Part shown: positions 52,637 through 61,599 of the stretch, one piece after another
Layout: the number at the start of each line of letters is the position of its first letter
Numbering within the stretch: the first letter of the stretch is position 1
From: Faecalibacterium duncaniae
GTDB lineage: Bacteria > Bacillota > Clostridia > Oscillospirales > Ruminococcaceae
Assembly (NCBI RefSeq): GCF_010509575.1
Contig: NZ_CP048437.1
Coordinates: forward strand, 1 to 64,000
Direction: 5' to 3'
Length of the DNA stretch: 64,000 nt
Notes under the pieces: generated by a model
The model's database searches: none
What the model was told of the DNA's origin: nothing
Seen by the model: only the letters and a program-made list of their open reading frames with translations
Made by a program: the position numbers and the translations under genes

Positions 52637-54400
52637 ATGCCAACACTTGAATGGATTGGAAAAAGCAAGGTGATCAATCACCATCAGAAAGTGCCGTTTC
52701 GGGTGTTGGAGCGCAAGTACAGCTTTGATGAAAACGGACAGCACAGCGAAGATAACGGCAGCGAAAACATGATCATCCGGGGCGATAATCTGGAAGCCCT
52801 GAAAGCGCTGCTGCCCCGGTATGAGGGGCGCGTCAAGTGCATTTACATCGACCCGCCCTACAACACCGGCAACGAGGGCTGGGTCTATAACGATAACGTC
52901 AACGACCCCAAGATCAAGAAATGGCTGGGCGAGGTCGTCGGCAAAGAGGGCGAGGACTTGACCCGCCACGACAAGTGGCTGTGCATGATGTATCCGCGCT
53001 TGAAGCTGCTGCAAAAGCTGCTGGCGGATGATGGATGCTTAATTATAAGCATCAGCTACCATGAACTACATAATCTTGTAAATCTCTTGCGAGAGATTTT
53101 TGGGACAAAGCAGATTGTGACTGTCACAGTACAAACTTCTGGTGGGAAACCATCAGGCGGTTTTAACTATGTGCAAGAGTATCTGGTTTTTGTTGTGCCT
53201 GCGGACTTTCACGCAAACGCACTTGATTTTTGTGGCGGGAATAACAGAACGCCATTCGAGGGGCTTACACTGAGTACGTTCGACAAGACACAACGTCCAA
53301 ATCAGACATATCCAATTTTTATAGACGAAAATGGTGTATTTGCTGGTGTAGGAAAATCATTACAAGAGCAAATTGATGACGGCTCATACACCGGAGAGAA
53401 AGCTGATTTTCCATATGACTACTCTATCGCTCCACAAGGGAAAGTTGCCGTTTGGCCCGTAACAGCAAAAGGCAAGCAGTGTGTCTGGCGGCAGATTTCA
53501 GGACGATTACAAGTGGATTGGGAAAAAGGCTATATAAAAATCTCAAAAAACAAAAGCGGGAGCAATCAGAACCAATACAGTGTCCAGTATTTGCCAAGCG
53601 GAGTTATCAAGAAAATCAAAGACGGCGAGTTGGAAGTTTTAGGGCATGAAGATGGTGTTCCGACGTTGTTATTTGGAGAAAATCAGACCGTAGGCGGACA
53701 GGTTCCTACGATATGGGCTGAAAAAGCATTTTTCACTGTTAACGGAACGCAAACGCTTAAAAACATTTTTCCTGAATCGCCCAAAACGTTCGACTATCCG
53801 AAATCGGTTGCACTGATTGAAAGCGTGGTTCAAGCAATCACAAAAGATGCCGATATTATCCTTGATTCCTTCGCCGGTTCCGGCACCACCGCCCATGCGG
53901 TGCTGAACATGAACAAAGCGGACGGCGGACACCGCAAGTTTATTCTTGTCGAGATGATGGACTACGCCGACAGCATCACCGCCGAGCGCGTGAAGCGCGT
54001 TATCAAGGGCTACGGTGAGGGTAAAAACGCCGTGGAGGGCACAGGCGGCAATTTCAGCTTCTATGATCTTGGCGAACCGCTGCTTATGGGCGATTGCCTG
54101 AACGAAGCGGTTGCCCCGGAGAAAATCCGCGAATACATCTGGTTCATGGAAACAAAGCAGCCCTACGCCCCGCCCAGCGGCGGAAATCCCTATTACCTCG
54201 GCAAGCACAACAGCACAGGCTATTACTTCTACTACGAGCCGCAGCGCGTGACGGTGCTGGACTATGCGTTCCTCTCCACCATTACGGAAAAAGCCGACGG
54301 AACGGTGATCTACGCCGACCGCTGCTCCATCAGTGAGGACAAGCTGGCAAAAATGGGCGTTACATTCAAGAAAATACCGAGAGATATTAGCAGACTGTAA
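52637..54400 (+). CDS. mod: Type III restriction-modification methyltransferase (Mod)
   Basis: The 587-residue protein is predicted to methylate adenine N6 in an asymmetric site and to give the Res subunit its specificity. Motif IV, YIDPPYNTGN, lies near residues 70-79 and motif I, DSFAGSGTTAHAVL, near 409-422, the beta-class order. The region between (about 135-405), which holds the target recognition domain, is visibly AT-richer than both flanks, pointing to exchange of the specificity module. ATG 52637 follows AGGAGGAAATCAGCC. res begins 14 bases after the stop. Confidence 0.95.
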   Translation: MPTLEWIGKSKVINHHQKVPFRVLERKYSFDENGQHSEDNGSENMIIRGDNLEALKALLPRYEGRVKCIYIDPPYNTGNEGWVYNDNVNDPKIKKWLGEVVGKEGEDLTRHDKWLCMMYPRLKLLQKLLADDGCLIISISYHELHNLVNLLREIFGTKQIVTVTVQTSGGKPSGGFNYVQEYLVFVVPADFHANALDFCGGNNRTPFEGLTLSTFDKTQRPNQTYPIFIDENGVFAGVGKSLQEQIDDGSYTGEKADFPYDYSIAPQGKVAVWPVTAKGKQCVWRQISGRLQVDWEKGYIKISKNKSGSNQNQYSVQYLPSGVIKKIKDGELEVLGHEDGVPTLLFGENQTVGGQVPTIWAEKAFFTVNGTQTLKNIFPESPKTFDYPKSVALIESVVQAITKDADIILDSFAGSGTTAHAVLNMNKADGGHRKFILVEMMDYADSITAERVKRVIKGYGEGKNAVEGTGGNFSFYDLGEPLLMGDCLNEAVAPEKIREYIWFMETKQPYAPPSGGNPYYLGKHNSTGYYFYYEPQRVTVLDYAFLSTITEKADGTVIYADRCSISEDKLAKMGVTFKKIPRDISRL

Positions 54401-54414
54401 GGGGTGTTCGCTGT

Positions 54415-57042
54415 ATGGAACTGAAATCTTATCAGAAAAAAGTGATAGCGGACCTGACCCGCTATCTGGAACTGTTGAACGAAACGCAGAACTATATGAC
54501 AGCGTTTGAGCAGTTCTGGCGGGAAAAGAGCGCACCGGCTTTAGGGCGATACCAAAACGTGATACCCGGTGTTCCAAATCTCTGCTTCAAGGTACCGACA
54601 GGCGGCGGCAAAACCTTCATTGCCTGCAACGCCGTTCGCCCTATCTTTGACGCGCTCCCCGCTACCAAGACAAAGGCGGTCGTGTGGCTTGTTCCATCGG
54701 ACGCGATTCTGACACAGACGGCGAAAGCCCTGAAAGACACCTCCCATCCCTACCGCCAAAAAATCGACGTGGATTTCGGCGGGCGTGTGGAGGTCTACAC
54801 CAAGCAGGAGCTTTTGAACGGTCAGAACTTCAACCCCACGGCCGTAACGGAGCAGTTGTCGGTTATGGTGCTGTCCTATGATTCCTTCCGCGGTCGCGGT
54901 AAGGAGGGCTTGAAAGCCTATCAGGAAAACAGCAATCTTGCCGCGTTTGCAAAGGTGCTGGGCAAGCCCGACAGCCCCATTGAAAAAGCGGACGAAACCG
55001 CTCTGTTCCAGATCATCAACCAGCTTAACCCGCTTGTCATCGTGGACGAGAGCCACCATGCCCGGTCGGAATTGAGCCTTGAAATGCTGGAAAACTTCAA
55101 TCCCTGCTTTGTGCTGGATTTGACCGCCACACCGAAAAAGGAGAGCAATATCATCTCCTATGTGGACGCGGTGCAGCTGAAAAACGAACACATGGTCAAG
55201 CTGCCGGTGATCGTCTATAACCGGGACAGCCAAGCCGAGGTACTGACTGATGCAATCGACCTGCGGAACAAGCTGGAAGAAATCGCAAACGCGGAGTACG
55301 CCAAGACGGGTAAATATATCCGTCCTATCGCGCTGTTTCAGGCACAGCCGAAGGGCAAGGAGGACGCGACCACCTTTGAAAAACTGCGGGACAAGCTGGT
55401 GGACGCCGGGATTCCTGCCGATCAAATTGCCATTCGTACCGCCGATGTGAACGAGCTGAAAAATGTGGAGTTGATGTCCCCAAACTGCCCGATCCGATAT
55501 ATTATCACGGTCAATGCGCTGAAAGAGGGCTGGGACTGCCCCTTTGCCTATATTCTTGCGTCCCTTGCCAATAAGACAAGTCAAGTTGACGTGGAGCAGA
55601 TTTTGGGACGGATTCTCCGTCTGCCCCATACGAGCCAGCATACGCAAAGCGCACTCAATATGTCCTATGTGCTGACTTCCTCCAACGACTTCAACAACAC
55701 CGTGGCGCATATCGTCAAGGGCTTGAACAGCGCAGGTTTCAGCGATAAGGACTATCGGATCGGGGAGTCCGCAAAACCGCAGATTCCCGAACAGCCAGCA
55801 GAACAAATTACGCTGCCTGACCCGCAAGGAGTTTCCGAACTGGAAACCGCAGAGGACGATTTTTCGGGGCTGGATGGGAAATTGATCGGGGCAGAGTTGG
55901 AGCGGCGCAGAGAACAGGCGCAAACGCCTGAAACTGCCCCGAAGGCCGACACCATGCTGGACGCTGCCGCAGAGGTCGAAAAGGCATATACAGATGCAAT
56001 TCAGCAGACCGGCAATGACCCGGTGATGGACAATCTTCCGTGGGAGGTGCGGGATAAAGTGAAATCATTTGGGGTAAACCCGCAGTTCCGGGAGGATATT
56101 GAAACGCTGCAAATCCCGCAGTTTTTCCTGAAAATCGAGCAATCTCTGTTTACGGACGGCTCTTTTGAACTGCTGGACAAGGAAATGCTGGCAGAGGGCT
56201 TTACCCTCAAGGGCAAAGCATACGACATTGATTTTGCCGCCGCAGACGATGAAATCCGCGAAATCGACGTGCGGGAGCAGGACGGCGGTTTGCCGAAGGT
56301 GTTCAAGATGGAGAGCGCCGAGCAGCGGTATTTCAAGGAGTGGTTCAACAATCTGCCGCAGGAAAGCCGGGTGCGCCAATGCAAGGACATGATGTTCAAG
56401 CAGCTTAACAAACTGAACATGGTGGACGCTGCCGAGCTGAAAGCCTACATAGACCGCATTGTGGACGATATGGACAAGGCGCAGCTCGCCGCCATGGAGA
56501 AAGCGCCGTTGGGCTATGCGGCGAAGATCCGTGACAAGATTGAAACGCTGCTGGAAGCCCACTATCGGGAAATTTTTGAAAAGTGGCTGGAAACGGAGCG
56601 CATTGTCTGCAAGCCCTCGTTCCGCCTGCCCCTCGCAATCCATCCCACCACCCATACTGACATATACGCCCGTTCGCTGTACACGGCGGAGGACGGCGAC
56701 ATGAACAAACTGGAACAAAAGCTGGTCGTAGAGCTGACCGCCCTGCCAAATGTCCGTTGGTGGCATCGGAATATTGCCAGACAGGGCTTTTCAATCAACG
56801 GCTTTATCAAGCATTACCCGGATATTCTGATTATGACCCAAAGCGGCAAGCTCATCTGCGCGGAAACCAAGGGCGACCACCTGAAAAACGGTGACAGCCG
56901 GGAGAAAATCGCACTCGGTCAGGCGTGGCGTACAGCAGCAGGCAAGGATTTCCGCTATTACATGGTATTTGAGAATGAGGAAAACCTCTTGCCGGGTGCA
57001 ATGAGCATGAGCCAGTTTATCGACACGGTAAAGGCGCTGTAA
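54415..57042 (+). CDS. res: Type III restriction-modification helicase-endonuclease (Res)
   Basis: The 875-residue subunit translocates or slides on DNA and cuts it when two unmethylated sites meet. It has Walker A PTGGGKT at 61-67, a DEAD-like VDESHH near 210, LDLTATP, and the helicase motif ILGRILRLP near 390. At the C-terminus is a PD-(D/E)XK nuclease: YPDILIMTQSG followed by ICAETKGD near residues 800-822. Length is slightly shorter than EcoP1I-type Res (about 970). The start is ATG 54415. The HEPN-like gene follows after 14 bases. Confidence 0.95.
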   Translation: MELKSYQKKVIADLTRYLELLNETQNYMTAFEQFWREKSAPALGRYQNVIPGVPNLCFKVPTGGGKTFIACNAVRPIFDALPATKTKAVVWLVPSDAILTQTAKALKDTSHPYRQKIDVDFGGRVEVYTKQELLNGQNFNPTAVTEQLSVMVLSYDSFRGRGKEGLKAYQENSNLAAFAKVLGKPDSPIEKADETALFQIINQLNPLVIVDESHHARSELSLEMLENFNPCFVLDLTATPKKESNIISYVDAVQLKNEHMVKLPVIVYNRDSQAEVLTDAIDLRNKLEEIANAEYAKTGKYIRPIALFQAQPKGKEDATTFEKLRDKLVDAGIPADQIAIRTADVNELKNVELMSPNCPIRYIITVNALKEGWDCPFAYILASLANKTSQVDVEQILGRILRLPHTSQHTQSALNMSYVLTSSNDFNNTVAHIVKGLNSAGFSDKDYRIGESAKPQIPEQPAEQITLPDPQGVSELETAEDDFSGLDGKLIGAELERRREQAQTPETAPKADTMLDAAAEVEKAYTDAIQQTGNDPVMDNLPWEVRDKVKSFGVNPQFREDIETLQIPQFFLKIEQSLFTDGSFELLDKEMLAEGFTLKGKAYDIDFAAADDEIREIDVREQDGGLPKVFKMESAEQRYFKEWFNNLPQESRVRQCKDMMFKQLNKLNMVDAAELKAYIDRIVDDMDKAQLAAMEKAPLGYAAKIRDKIETLLEAHYREIFEKWLETERIVCKPSFRLPLAIHPTTHTDIYARSLYTAEDGDMNKLEQKLVVELTALPNVRWWHRNIARQGFSINGFIKHYPDILIMTQSGKLICAETKGDHLKNGDSREKIALGQAWRTAAGKDFRYYMVFENEENLLPGAMSMSQFIDTVKAL

Positions 57043-57056
57043 GGGAGGTGCGTGCT

Positions 57057-57752
57057 TTGAAACTGCCGTATGAGAACGAACTGTATGAGCTGCGAAAGTG
57101 GATAGACTTTACAAATGCAAACTTGCATATGCAGTTTCTCCACACGCCTCAGGAAATTCAGCGCGTTTACCAATGGATCAATGCAATTACGAGAGGAATC
57201 CAAGCAGACTATCCTTTTTATGCGACTACGCTCCCCTGTGTTGCAAATATACTTTTTCAGCAAAACGAAGTGGGTGCTATTTTCCTGAATCCTGCGGCAT
57301 TTGGCGAGTTGGTGGTAATTGTTCGCCATATCAAAGCAGAACCCGTTGTTGTCCAGTTCTGGTCAGAGATACACCCGCGGATTGTGAATGTTTCCCGTGA
57401 GTTATTTGTAGATGGTCATTGTTCAGCTGCGGCAGAAAAGGCAATTAAAGAAGTGGAATCACGTCTGCGCGAAAAGTTTTCAGAGTTAAAACCTGGCGCA
57501 GCAGTTCCCTCAAAGATCGGCGATGTGATTGGCGCACTTATGAGCGAGAACGGCGCTTTCAAATTCTGTGACACAACTACTACCAGTGGCAGGGACTACC
57601 GACGTGGAATCCAATCTCTGTTTGAAGGAATCATGGCAGCCTATCGCAATCCTGCGGCTCATGCTAATCTTCAATATGAAAAACGTGAGGCTATGGAGCA
57701 AATAATGCTGGCAAGCCAGCTGATGTATGTGTTAGACAAGCCGCAATTATAA
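57057..57752 (+). CDS. TIGR02391/Ymh-like protein with HEPN-type RNase motif
   Basis: The 231-residue protein has an N-terminal helical region of unknown type and a C-terminal domain of the TIGR02391 style: HPRIVNVSRELFVDGHCSAA, then KIGDVIGALMS, QSLFEGIMAAYRNPAAHANL. The motif RNPAAH (R197 to H202) fits the R-x4-H catalytic signature of HEPN RNases used in abortive-infection and toxin systems. I start at TTG 57057, eight bases after GGGAGG; GTG 57048 overlaps that site. It lies between res and the TIR gene with gaps of 14 and 9 bases, so it belongs to the defence operon. Confidence 0.8.
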   Translation: MKLPYENELYELRKWIDFTNANLHMQFLHTPQEIQRVYQWINAITRGIQADYPFYATTLPCVANILFQQNEVGAIFLNPAAFGELVVIVRHIKAEPVVVQFWSEIHPRIVNVSRELFVDGHCSAAAEKAIKEVESRLREKFSELKPGAAVPSKIGDVIGALMSENGAFKFCDTTTTSGRDYRRGIQSLFEGIMAAYRNPAAHANLQYEKREAMEQIMLASQLMYVLDKPQL

Positions 57753-57761
57753 GGAGAATCT

Positions 57762-59231
57762 ATGGATTTTAGAAAACTTCCATCTAATTCTGAAGGGTTA
57801 CTGTTAAAGCTGGTCTGTTCAGAAAACCCTACGCAGGTATTGCGGAAACAATACAACGGGCTTTCTACGCAACAAGAGCAAGAACTTGACGGTATCATAA
57901 GAGAACTAAAAGAACTCGGCTATATTGATGTTAAATGGGCTGATAATGAGCCATACTTTGTCATTCTAAATAATTCTGCAAGAACATATAGTGAACGATT
58001 GGCTGAGTATAACACGCATAACCCCACCAATGCAACACAAGGGAAAAAGGAGAAAAATACAATTTTCATAAGCCACCGATCAACTGATAAAGGTATTGCG
58101 GATATGCTTGTTGACTTTTTTGCAGGAACCGGAATTTCTAAGGAAGCAGTTTTCTGCTCTTCTCTGCCGGGCAACGACATAAATGAACGCATTTCTGATG
58201 AAGTCAGATCTGCGCTGAAAAGCAGCGCAGTTAACATTGCGATTCTTTCGCATGATTATTATCAGAGTGCCTATTGCCTGAATGAAGCGGGAGTGCTTTG
58301 GTATGAGGACGTTCCTGTAATTCCAGTTGCCTTGCCGGAAATTAATTCGGGCAACATGTACGGATTCCTAAATAACGAATATAAGTTAAGGCGGTTGGAT
58401 TCCGATACAGATATTTCGTACATTTATGATACTGTGAGCGAAGCGGTATCGGCTCCGCACACAAAAGCCAGTCTTATCACATACGAGAATAATAAACTTA
58501 GAACAAGGTATGCAGAATATTTGAAAGTGAGAGAATTGCCCCCGGGTGGTTCTGATATTTCTATCGCAGATACTATTGCAGAAATAACCACGGACGATGA
58601 ACGAATCGTGCTATACTACATACTTCATGAAAATGTTCGAAAAGTCTCTAAATCTACTATTTCAAGTTGGTTAAACAAATGCGAAATCCGTGGCGTAAAT
58701 GTCGATAACGCGTTTGATCTGCTGTCATCTTTTGATAACGGGGCTTTGAATAACGATACTCTGGAGTTTGGCATCGACACTTTCCGCAAATACTCTGCAA
58801 ACGTAGCACGGGTGCTTCCACCACTTAAAAAATGCGTGGATCAGCATATTGAATTAGCCGTCAACATATTCAAAAAAATCTGGTCAGATGACACGCTTGA
58901 TATTAATATACGGCTGTTTGTTGCTTATATCGTGGAAGAGAGAATGCGCACGTTTGGTGACCGTTGGATGGCAGAAGGAGAAATCGAAAATATAAGGCAG
59001 TGGGAGAGCAAAAACACACTTGATTCCACACTTTCAAATAACTATGGAAGCTGCCTTGAATTTTTTGTTCAAAATGAGCTTGTATATGCAAGCAGTTGGA
59101 CAAGCTATGGAAATCCGCGAGAGTATACTTTATTCCCTTCTCTACAGGAGCTCCTTTTTAATTGTCCCCATAAGATTATGGAGGAATTACAAAAAGTCAA
59201 AGATGCCTATCATTTAGATTTTCCATTTTGA
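57762..59231 (+). CDS. TIR-domain protein, putative NADase defence effector
   Basis: The 489-residue protein has an N-terminal winged-helix-like part (about 1-80, LDGIIRELKELGYIDVKWAD), a TIR domain at about 99-230 and a 250-residue C-terminal helical region I do not recognise. The TIR shows IFISHRSTDKGIADML, FCSSLPGNDI and YCLNEAGVLW; Glu175 is the expected catalytic residue of NAD-cleaving TIRs. Prokaryotic TIR effectors kill infected cells by NAD loss or make signal nucleotides; which applies is unknown. ATG 57762 follows AAGGAGAATCT. It is AT-richer than res. Last gene of the operon, before a terminator. Confidence 0.88.
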   Translation: MDFRKLPSNSEGLLLKLVCSENPTQVLRKQYNGLSTQQEQELDGIIRELKELGYIDVKWADNEPYFVILNNSARTYSERLAEYNTHNPTNATQGKKEKNTIFISHRSTDKGIADMLVDFFAGTGISKEAVFCSSLPGNDINERISDEVRSALKSSAVNIAILSHDYYQSAYCLNEAGVLWYEDVPVIPVALPEINSGNMYGFLNNEYKLRRLDSDTDISYIYDTVSEAVSAPHTKASLITYENNKLRTRYAEYLKVRELPPGGSDISIADTIAEITTDDERIVLYYILHENVRKVSKSTISSWLNKCEIRGVNVDNAFDLLSSFDNGALNNDTLEFGIDTFRKYSANVARVLPPLKKCVDQHIELAVNIFKKIWSDDTLDINIRLFVAYIVEERMRTFGDRWMAEGEIENIRQWESKNTLDSTLSNNYGSCLEFFVQNELVYASSWTSYGNPREYTLFPSLQELLFNCPHKIMEELQKVKDAYHLDFPF

Positions 59232-59235
59232 GTTT

Positions 59236-59282
59236 TAAGAAGCCCGGCATCGCGCCATTTGACGTGATGCCGGGCTTCCTGT
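59236..59282. terminator. Bidirectional terminator between TIR and ATPase genes
   Basis: GAAGCCCGGCATC (59239-59251) pairs with GATGCCGGGCTTC (59266-59278). TTTTAA precedes it and the convergent genes end on both sides. Confidence 0.85.
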
Positions 59283-60497
59283 TCAGTTCCATTCCTCCGC
59301 CAAGAGGAAATCGCGGATATTCCGGTGTTTGATCCCGTTTCGGCTCATGTCGAACTCATCGAGGGAAACAACGTACTTCGGGAAGTTGTCGCGGATGCTA
59401 TCATACGCGCCGAACTCGCGGTTGACTGTTTCTTCCGATGCCAGAAGATAAGTGACCTGAACATACAGCTTTTCGCCGCGCTTGTCACATACAAAATCAA
59501 TTTCCTTATCGCCCGTCCTGCCGACAGTCACCTCATAGCCCCGGCGCAGCAGCTCCAGATAGACGATGTTTTCCAAAATGAGGTTGATGTCCCGCATATT
59601 GCCGCCGAAGACCGCCTCGCGGATTCCGTGATCGGCAATATAATACTTCTCGTTGGAGGCAAGGATCTGTTTGCCCTGCAAGTCCTCCCGCTTCACCTGA
59701 TAGAACAGGTACGCCTCGCAGCAGTATTTGATATAGTTCAGAATTGTTTCCGGGGCAACGGTGCGCTGCTCGTTTTTCAGGAACTTTGCAAGAGAGGTCG
59801 CCGAGAAGGTCGTTCCCACATTGGCGATCACATAGGCAATGATCCGTTCCAGCAGGTCAACGTCACGGATTTTATTTCGCTTCACGATGTCCTTGAGCTG
59901 GACAGAGTTGAACAGATCGTGAAGATATTGCTTGGACGGCGCATCCGCATAGCGGAGGTTTGCGAGATAGGGCATCCCTCCGGCAAGCAGGTACTTTTGG
60001 AAACACTGCTGAATGGACGCATCAGGACTGATCGAGCGGTACAGCTCCATGAACTCTCCGAATGAGAACGGATAGATCACAAACTCCACATACCGTCCGC
60101 CCAAATAGGTTGCAAGCTCACCAGACAGCAGCTTTGCATTGGAGCCGGTGATATAGATGTCGCAATCCAGCGAAACGCGGAAAGAATTGATGCACTTTTC
60201 CCAGTCCTTGACCTCCTGAATCTCATCAAAAAACAGATAGACCTTGCCGTCGATCTCCTTGGCGCGTTTGGTGATCTCATCATGCAGCGCCTGCGCGGTT
60301 TGCAGATGGGAGTAGCTCATATCCTCAAAGTTGATGGCGATAAACTGTGTTGGGCTGACGCCGGACTCCGTGAGTTCCTGCTGGATCAGCTCCAACATGA
60401 CCGACTTTCCGCAGCGGCGGATACCGGTCATGACCTTGACTAGCTCCGTCCCGATAAACGGACGGATGCGGCTCATATACAGTTCGCGTTTGATCAT
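59283..60497 (-). CDS. AAA ATPase with DUF4143 domain
   Basis: The 404-residue protein has an N-terminal AAA domain with Walker A GIRRCGKSVML near residues 25-35, Walker B YLFFDEIQEV near 87-96 and sensor YITGSNAKLLSGEL, a winged-helix middle part and the C-terminal DUF4143 domain with a restriction-nuclease-like fold (DKEIDFVCDKRGEKLYVQVTY, the D/E-x-K-like pattern). The family is common in archaea and gut bacteria and its function is not established. ATG 60497 follows AAGGAGAGTGAAGTTTT. It is convergent with the defence operon and may be separate cargo. Confidence 0.88.
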   Translation of the reverse strand: MIKRELYMSRIRPFIGTELVKVMTGIRRCGKSVMLELIQQELTESGVSPTQFIAINFEDMSYSHLQTAQALHDEITKRAKEIDGKVYLFFDEIQEVKDWEKCINSFRVSLDCDIYITGSNAKLLSGELATYLGGRYVEFVIYPFSFGEFMELYRSISPDASIQQCFQKYLLAGGMPYLANLRYADAPSKQYLHDLFNSVQLKDIVKRNKIRDVDLLERIIAYVIANVGTTFSATSLAKFLKNEQRTVAPETILNYIKYCCEAYLFYQVKREDLQGKQILASNEKYYIADHGIREAVFGGNMRDINLILENIVYLELLRRGYEVTVGRTGDKEIDFVCDKRGEKLYVQVTYLLASEETVNREFGAYDSIRDNFPKYVVSLDEFDMSRNGIKHRNIRDFLLAEEWN

Positions 60498-60885
60498 AAA
60501 ACTTCACTCTCCTTCCGTGGCCGACCACAGTATATCACACTTACGATTGAAACTCAATGGAGAAATTGCAAAACCAAAAGTTATAACTGATAAAATACTG
60601 AATTCGACAAAAGATTTCAGATAAGGCTCAACTATTTAAGCGAAGCCCTGCAAAGGGAGGGTTTCACCCTTTATTGGCACACAAGATGCCGTTACAGAAA
60701 AATGAAACAACCATCGGCATATCCGTTGGACGGTTACCCTGCTCAAGAAAGAGAGGGTACAGATTGAAATCGCTGACACGGTGGTGCTGTACGACCGCCT
60801 GCCAAAGAATCCCGAATAACGAACGACGCCCACCAGCTTATGGCGAAAACCATAGGTCGGTGGGCATCGTGTTCTTTATAGGGGC
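60498..60885. other. Gap with a gene relic and a hairpin
   Basis: The stretch around 60690-60820 has coding-like composition interrupted by stops in each frame (for example RVQIEIADTVVLYDRLPKNP on the + strand), so it looks like a decayed gene of unknown kind. A hairpin pairs gcccacc near 60827 with ggtgggc near 60861 and may terminate the small - strand gene that follows. Confidence 0.4.
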
Positions 60886-61134
60886 TTAATCTTCCAGCCT
60901 ACCGTGGTTGCAGCTGAGGGAGAGATAGCGCTCCATCTCCCCTTCCAGCACCATCTGCACATACTCCAAGGGCTTGTTGTACAGCAGCCAGTCCAGTTCA
61001 GCCCGCTGCGCTGGGGCGTTGCCGTACTCGTCCTCCACGGCGATGCAGTCGATGGCAACGATGGTGCCATCTTCGAACCGGGCTTCCACCCGGTTGGTGT
61101 CCATATTGAAGCGGCAGGAAAGCAGTTTATTCAT
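60886..61134 (-). CDS. Conserved small protein (DUF6061-like)
   Basis: The 82-residue protein, beginning MNKLLSCRFNMDTNRVEARF and ending CNHGRLED, resembles a small family common on mobile elements of gut Clostridia; function unknown. It has a small beta-rich N-terminal half (FEDGTIVAIDCIAV) and a helical C-terminal half (LEYVQMVLEGEMERYL). I start at ATG 61134 with GAGGTT upstream. It is the last gene before the right end of the element. Confidence 0.7.
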   Translation of the reverse strand: MNKLLSCRFNMDTNRVEARFEDGTIVAIDCIAVEDEYGNAPAQRAELDWLLYNKPLEYVQMVLEGEMERYLSLSCNHGRLED

Positions 61135-61488
61135 GGTGAACCTCACTTTCTATATCAAACGGTGTCTGTTCGGATGTCCTAAACCCTGCCATAAAACCGG
61201 TGTATGATGTAAGATTGTTGTCTGGATGAAATTGGGAATTTTTGCTCTGCCGATGCCCCAAAAATCCAGCAGGAAAGCCGTTGAGTTTGAGGTCGTCTTG
61301 CAGGGCTGATTTTGGCTCTGCACACTTTTGCACATTTTCTGCACATTGCAAGGATGGATAACAGGTGCAAAGGAGTGCAAACAATGCAAAGGAATACAAT
61401 AGATTCACAACTCTAAAATCACGGTGCATCGATGAAAATGACGATTCTTCGTGAATTGTGGATATGGATGAAAGATGCCGTTTGGTTT
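61135..61488. other. Right end of the element with integrase arm-site-like repeats
   Basis: No gene is supported. TTTGCACATTTTCTGCACA lies near 61328-61346 and closely matches TTGCACACTTTCTGCACA at about 44830-44847 near the left end. Several further gtgcaaa/tgcaaa units follow at 61348-61400. Such repeats at both ends are typical arm sites for a tyrosine integrase. Confidence 0.6.
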
Positions 61489-61547
61489 CTACGAATCAGT
61501 AGGCCGGGGGTTCGAGTCCCTTCCATCGCACCAGAAAATGCCGTGAA
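61489..61547 (+). repeat. Attachment site repeat (right)
   Basis: It is the second copy of the 59-bp repeat, equivalent to the 3' half of tRNA-Arg from the anticodon loop. There is no 5' half before it, so it is not a tRNA gene. The 45 bases after it match the left end of the element near the integrase, which shows that a second element once sat here in tandem. Confidence 0.93.
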
Positions 61548-61599
61548 CTCTTTGCATCGTTTGCACAGCGTGTATTTCGCTGCACAAAAATTAAGCTTG

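Larger units (their letters stand above)
44720..61488. mobile_element. Integrative mobilisable/conjugative-type element in tRNA-Arg
   Basis: The unit is about 16.8 kb and is bounded by 59-bp direct repeats. From left to right it holds an integrase, an excisionase-like gene, a GC-rich iteron region, helicase-primase and zinc-finger primase genes, a frameshifted relaxase and mobC, an oriT-like hairpin, and the defence cargo (HTH, mod, res, HEPN-like, TIR, AAA/DUF4143). No type IV secretion genes are present, so it would need a helper to move between cells and, with the broken relaxase, may be immobile. Integrase arm-site-like repeats lie at both ends. Confidence 0.9.

Noticed and set aside
57057..59231. 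Thoeris system
   Set aside because: Thoeris needs ThsA (SIR2/SLOG or membrane effector) with ThsB TIR. Here the partner is a TIGR02391/HEPN-like protein, with no SIR2 or SLOG motif.
60674..60889. A 71-codon + strand gene near the right end of the element
   Set aside because: Coding-like similarity switches frame and is broken by stops, so I describe it only as a relic.
61489..61535. A second tRNA-Arg gene
   Set aside because: Only the 3' half from the anticodon loop is present; there is no 5' acceptor strand or D arm. It is an attachment-site duplicate.
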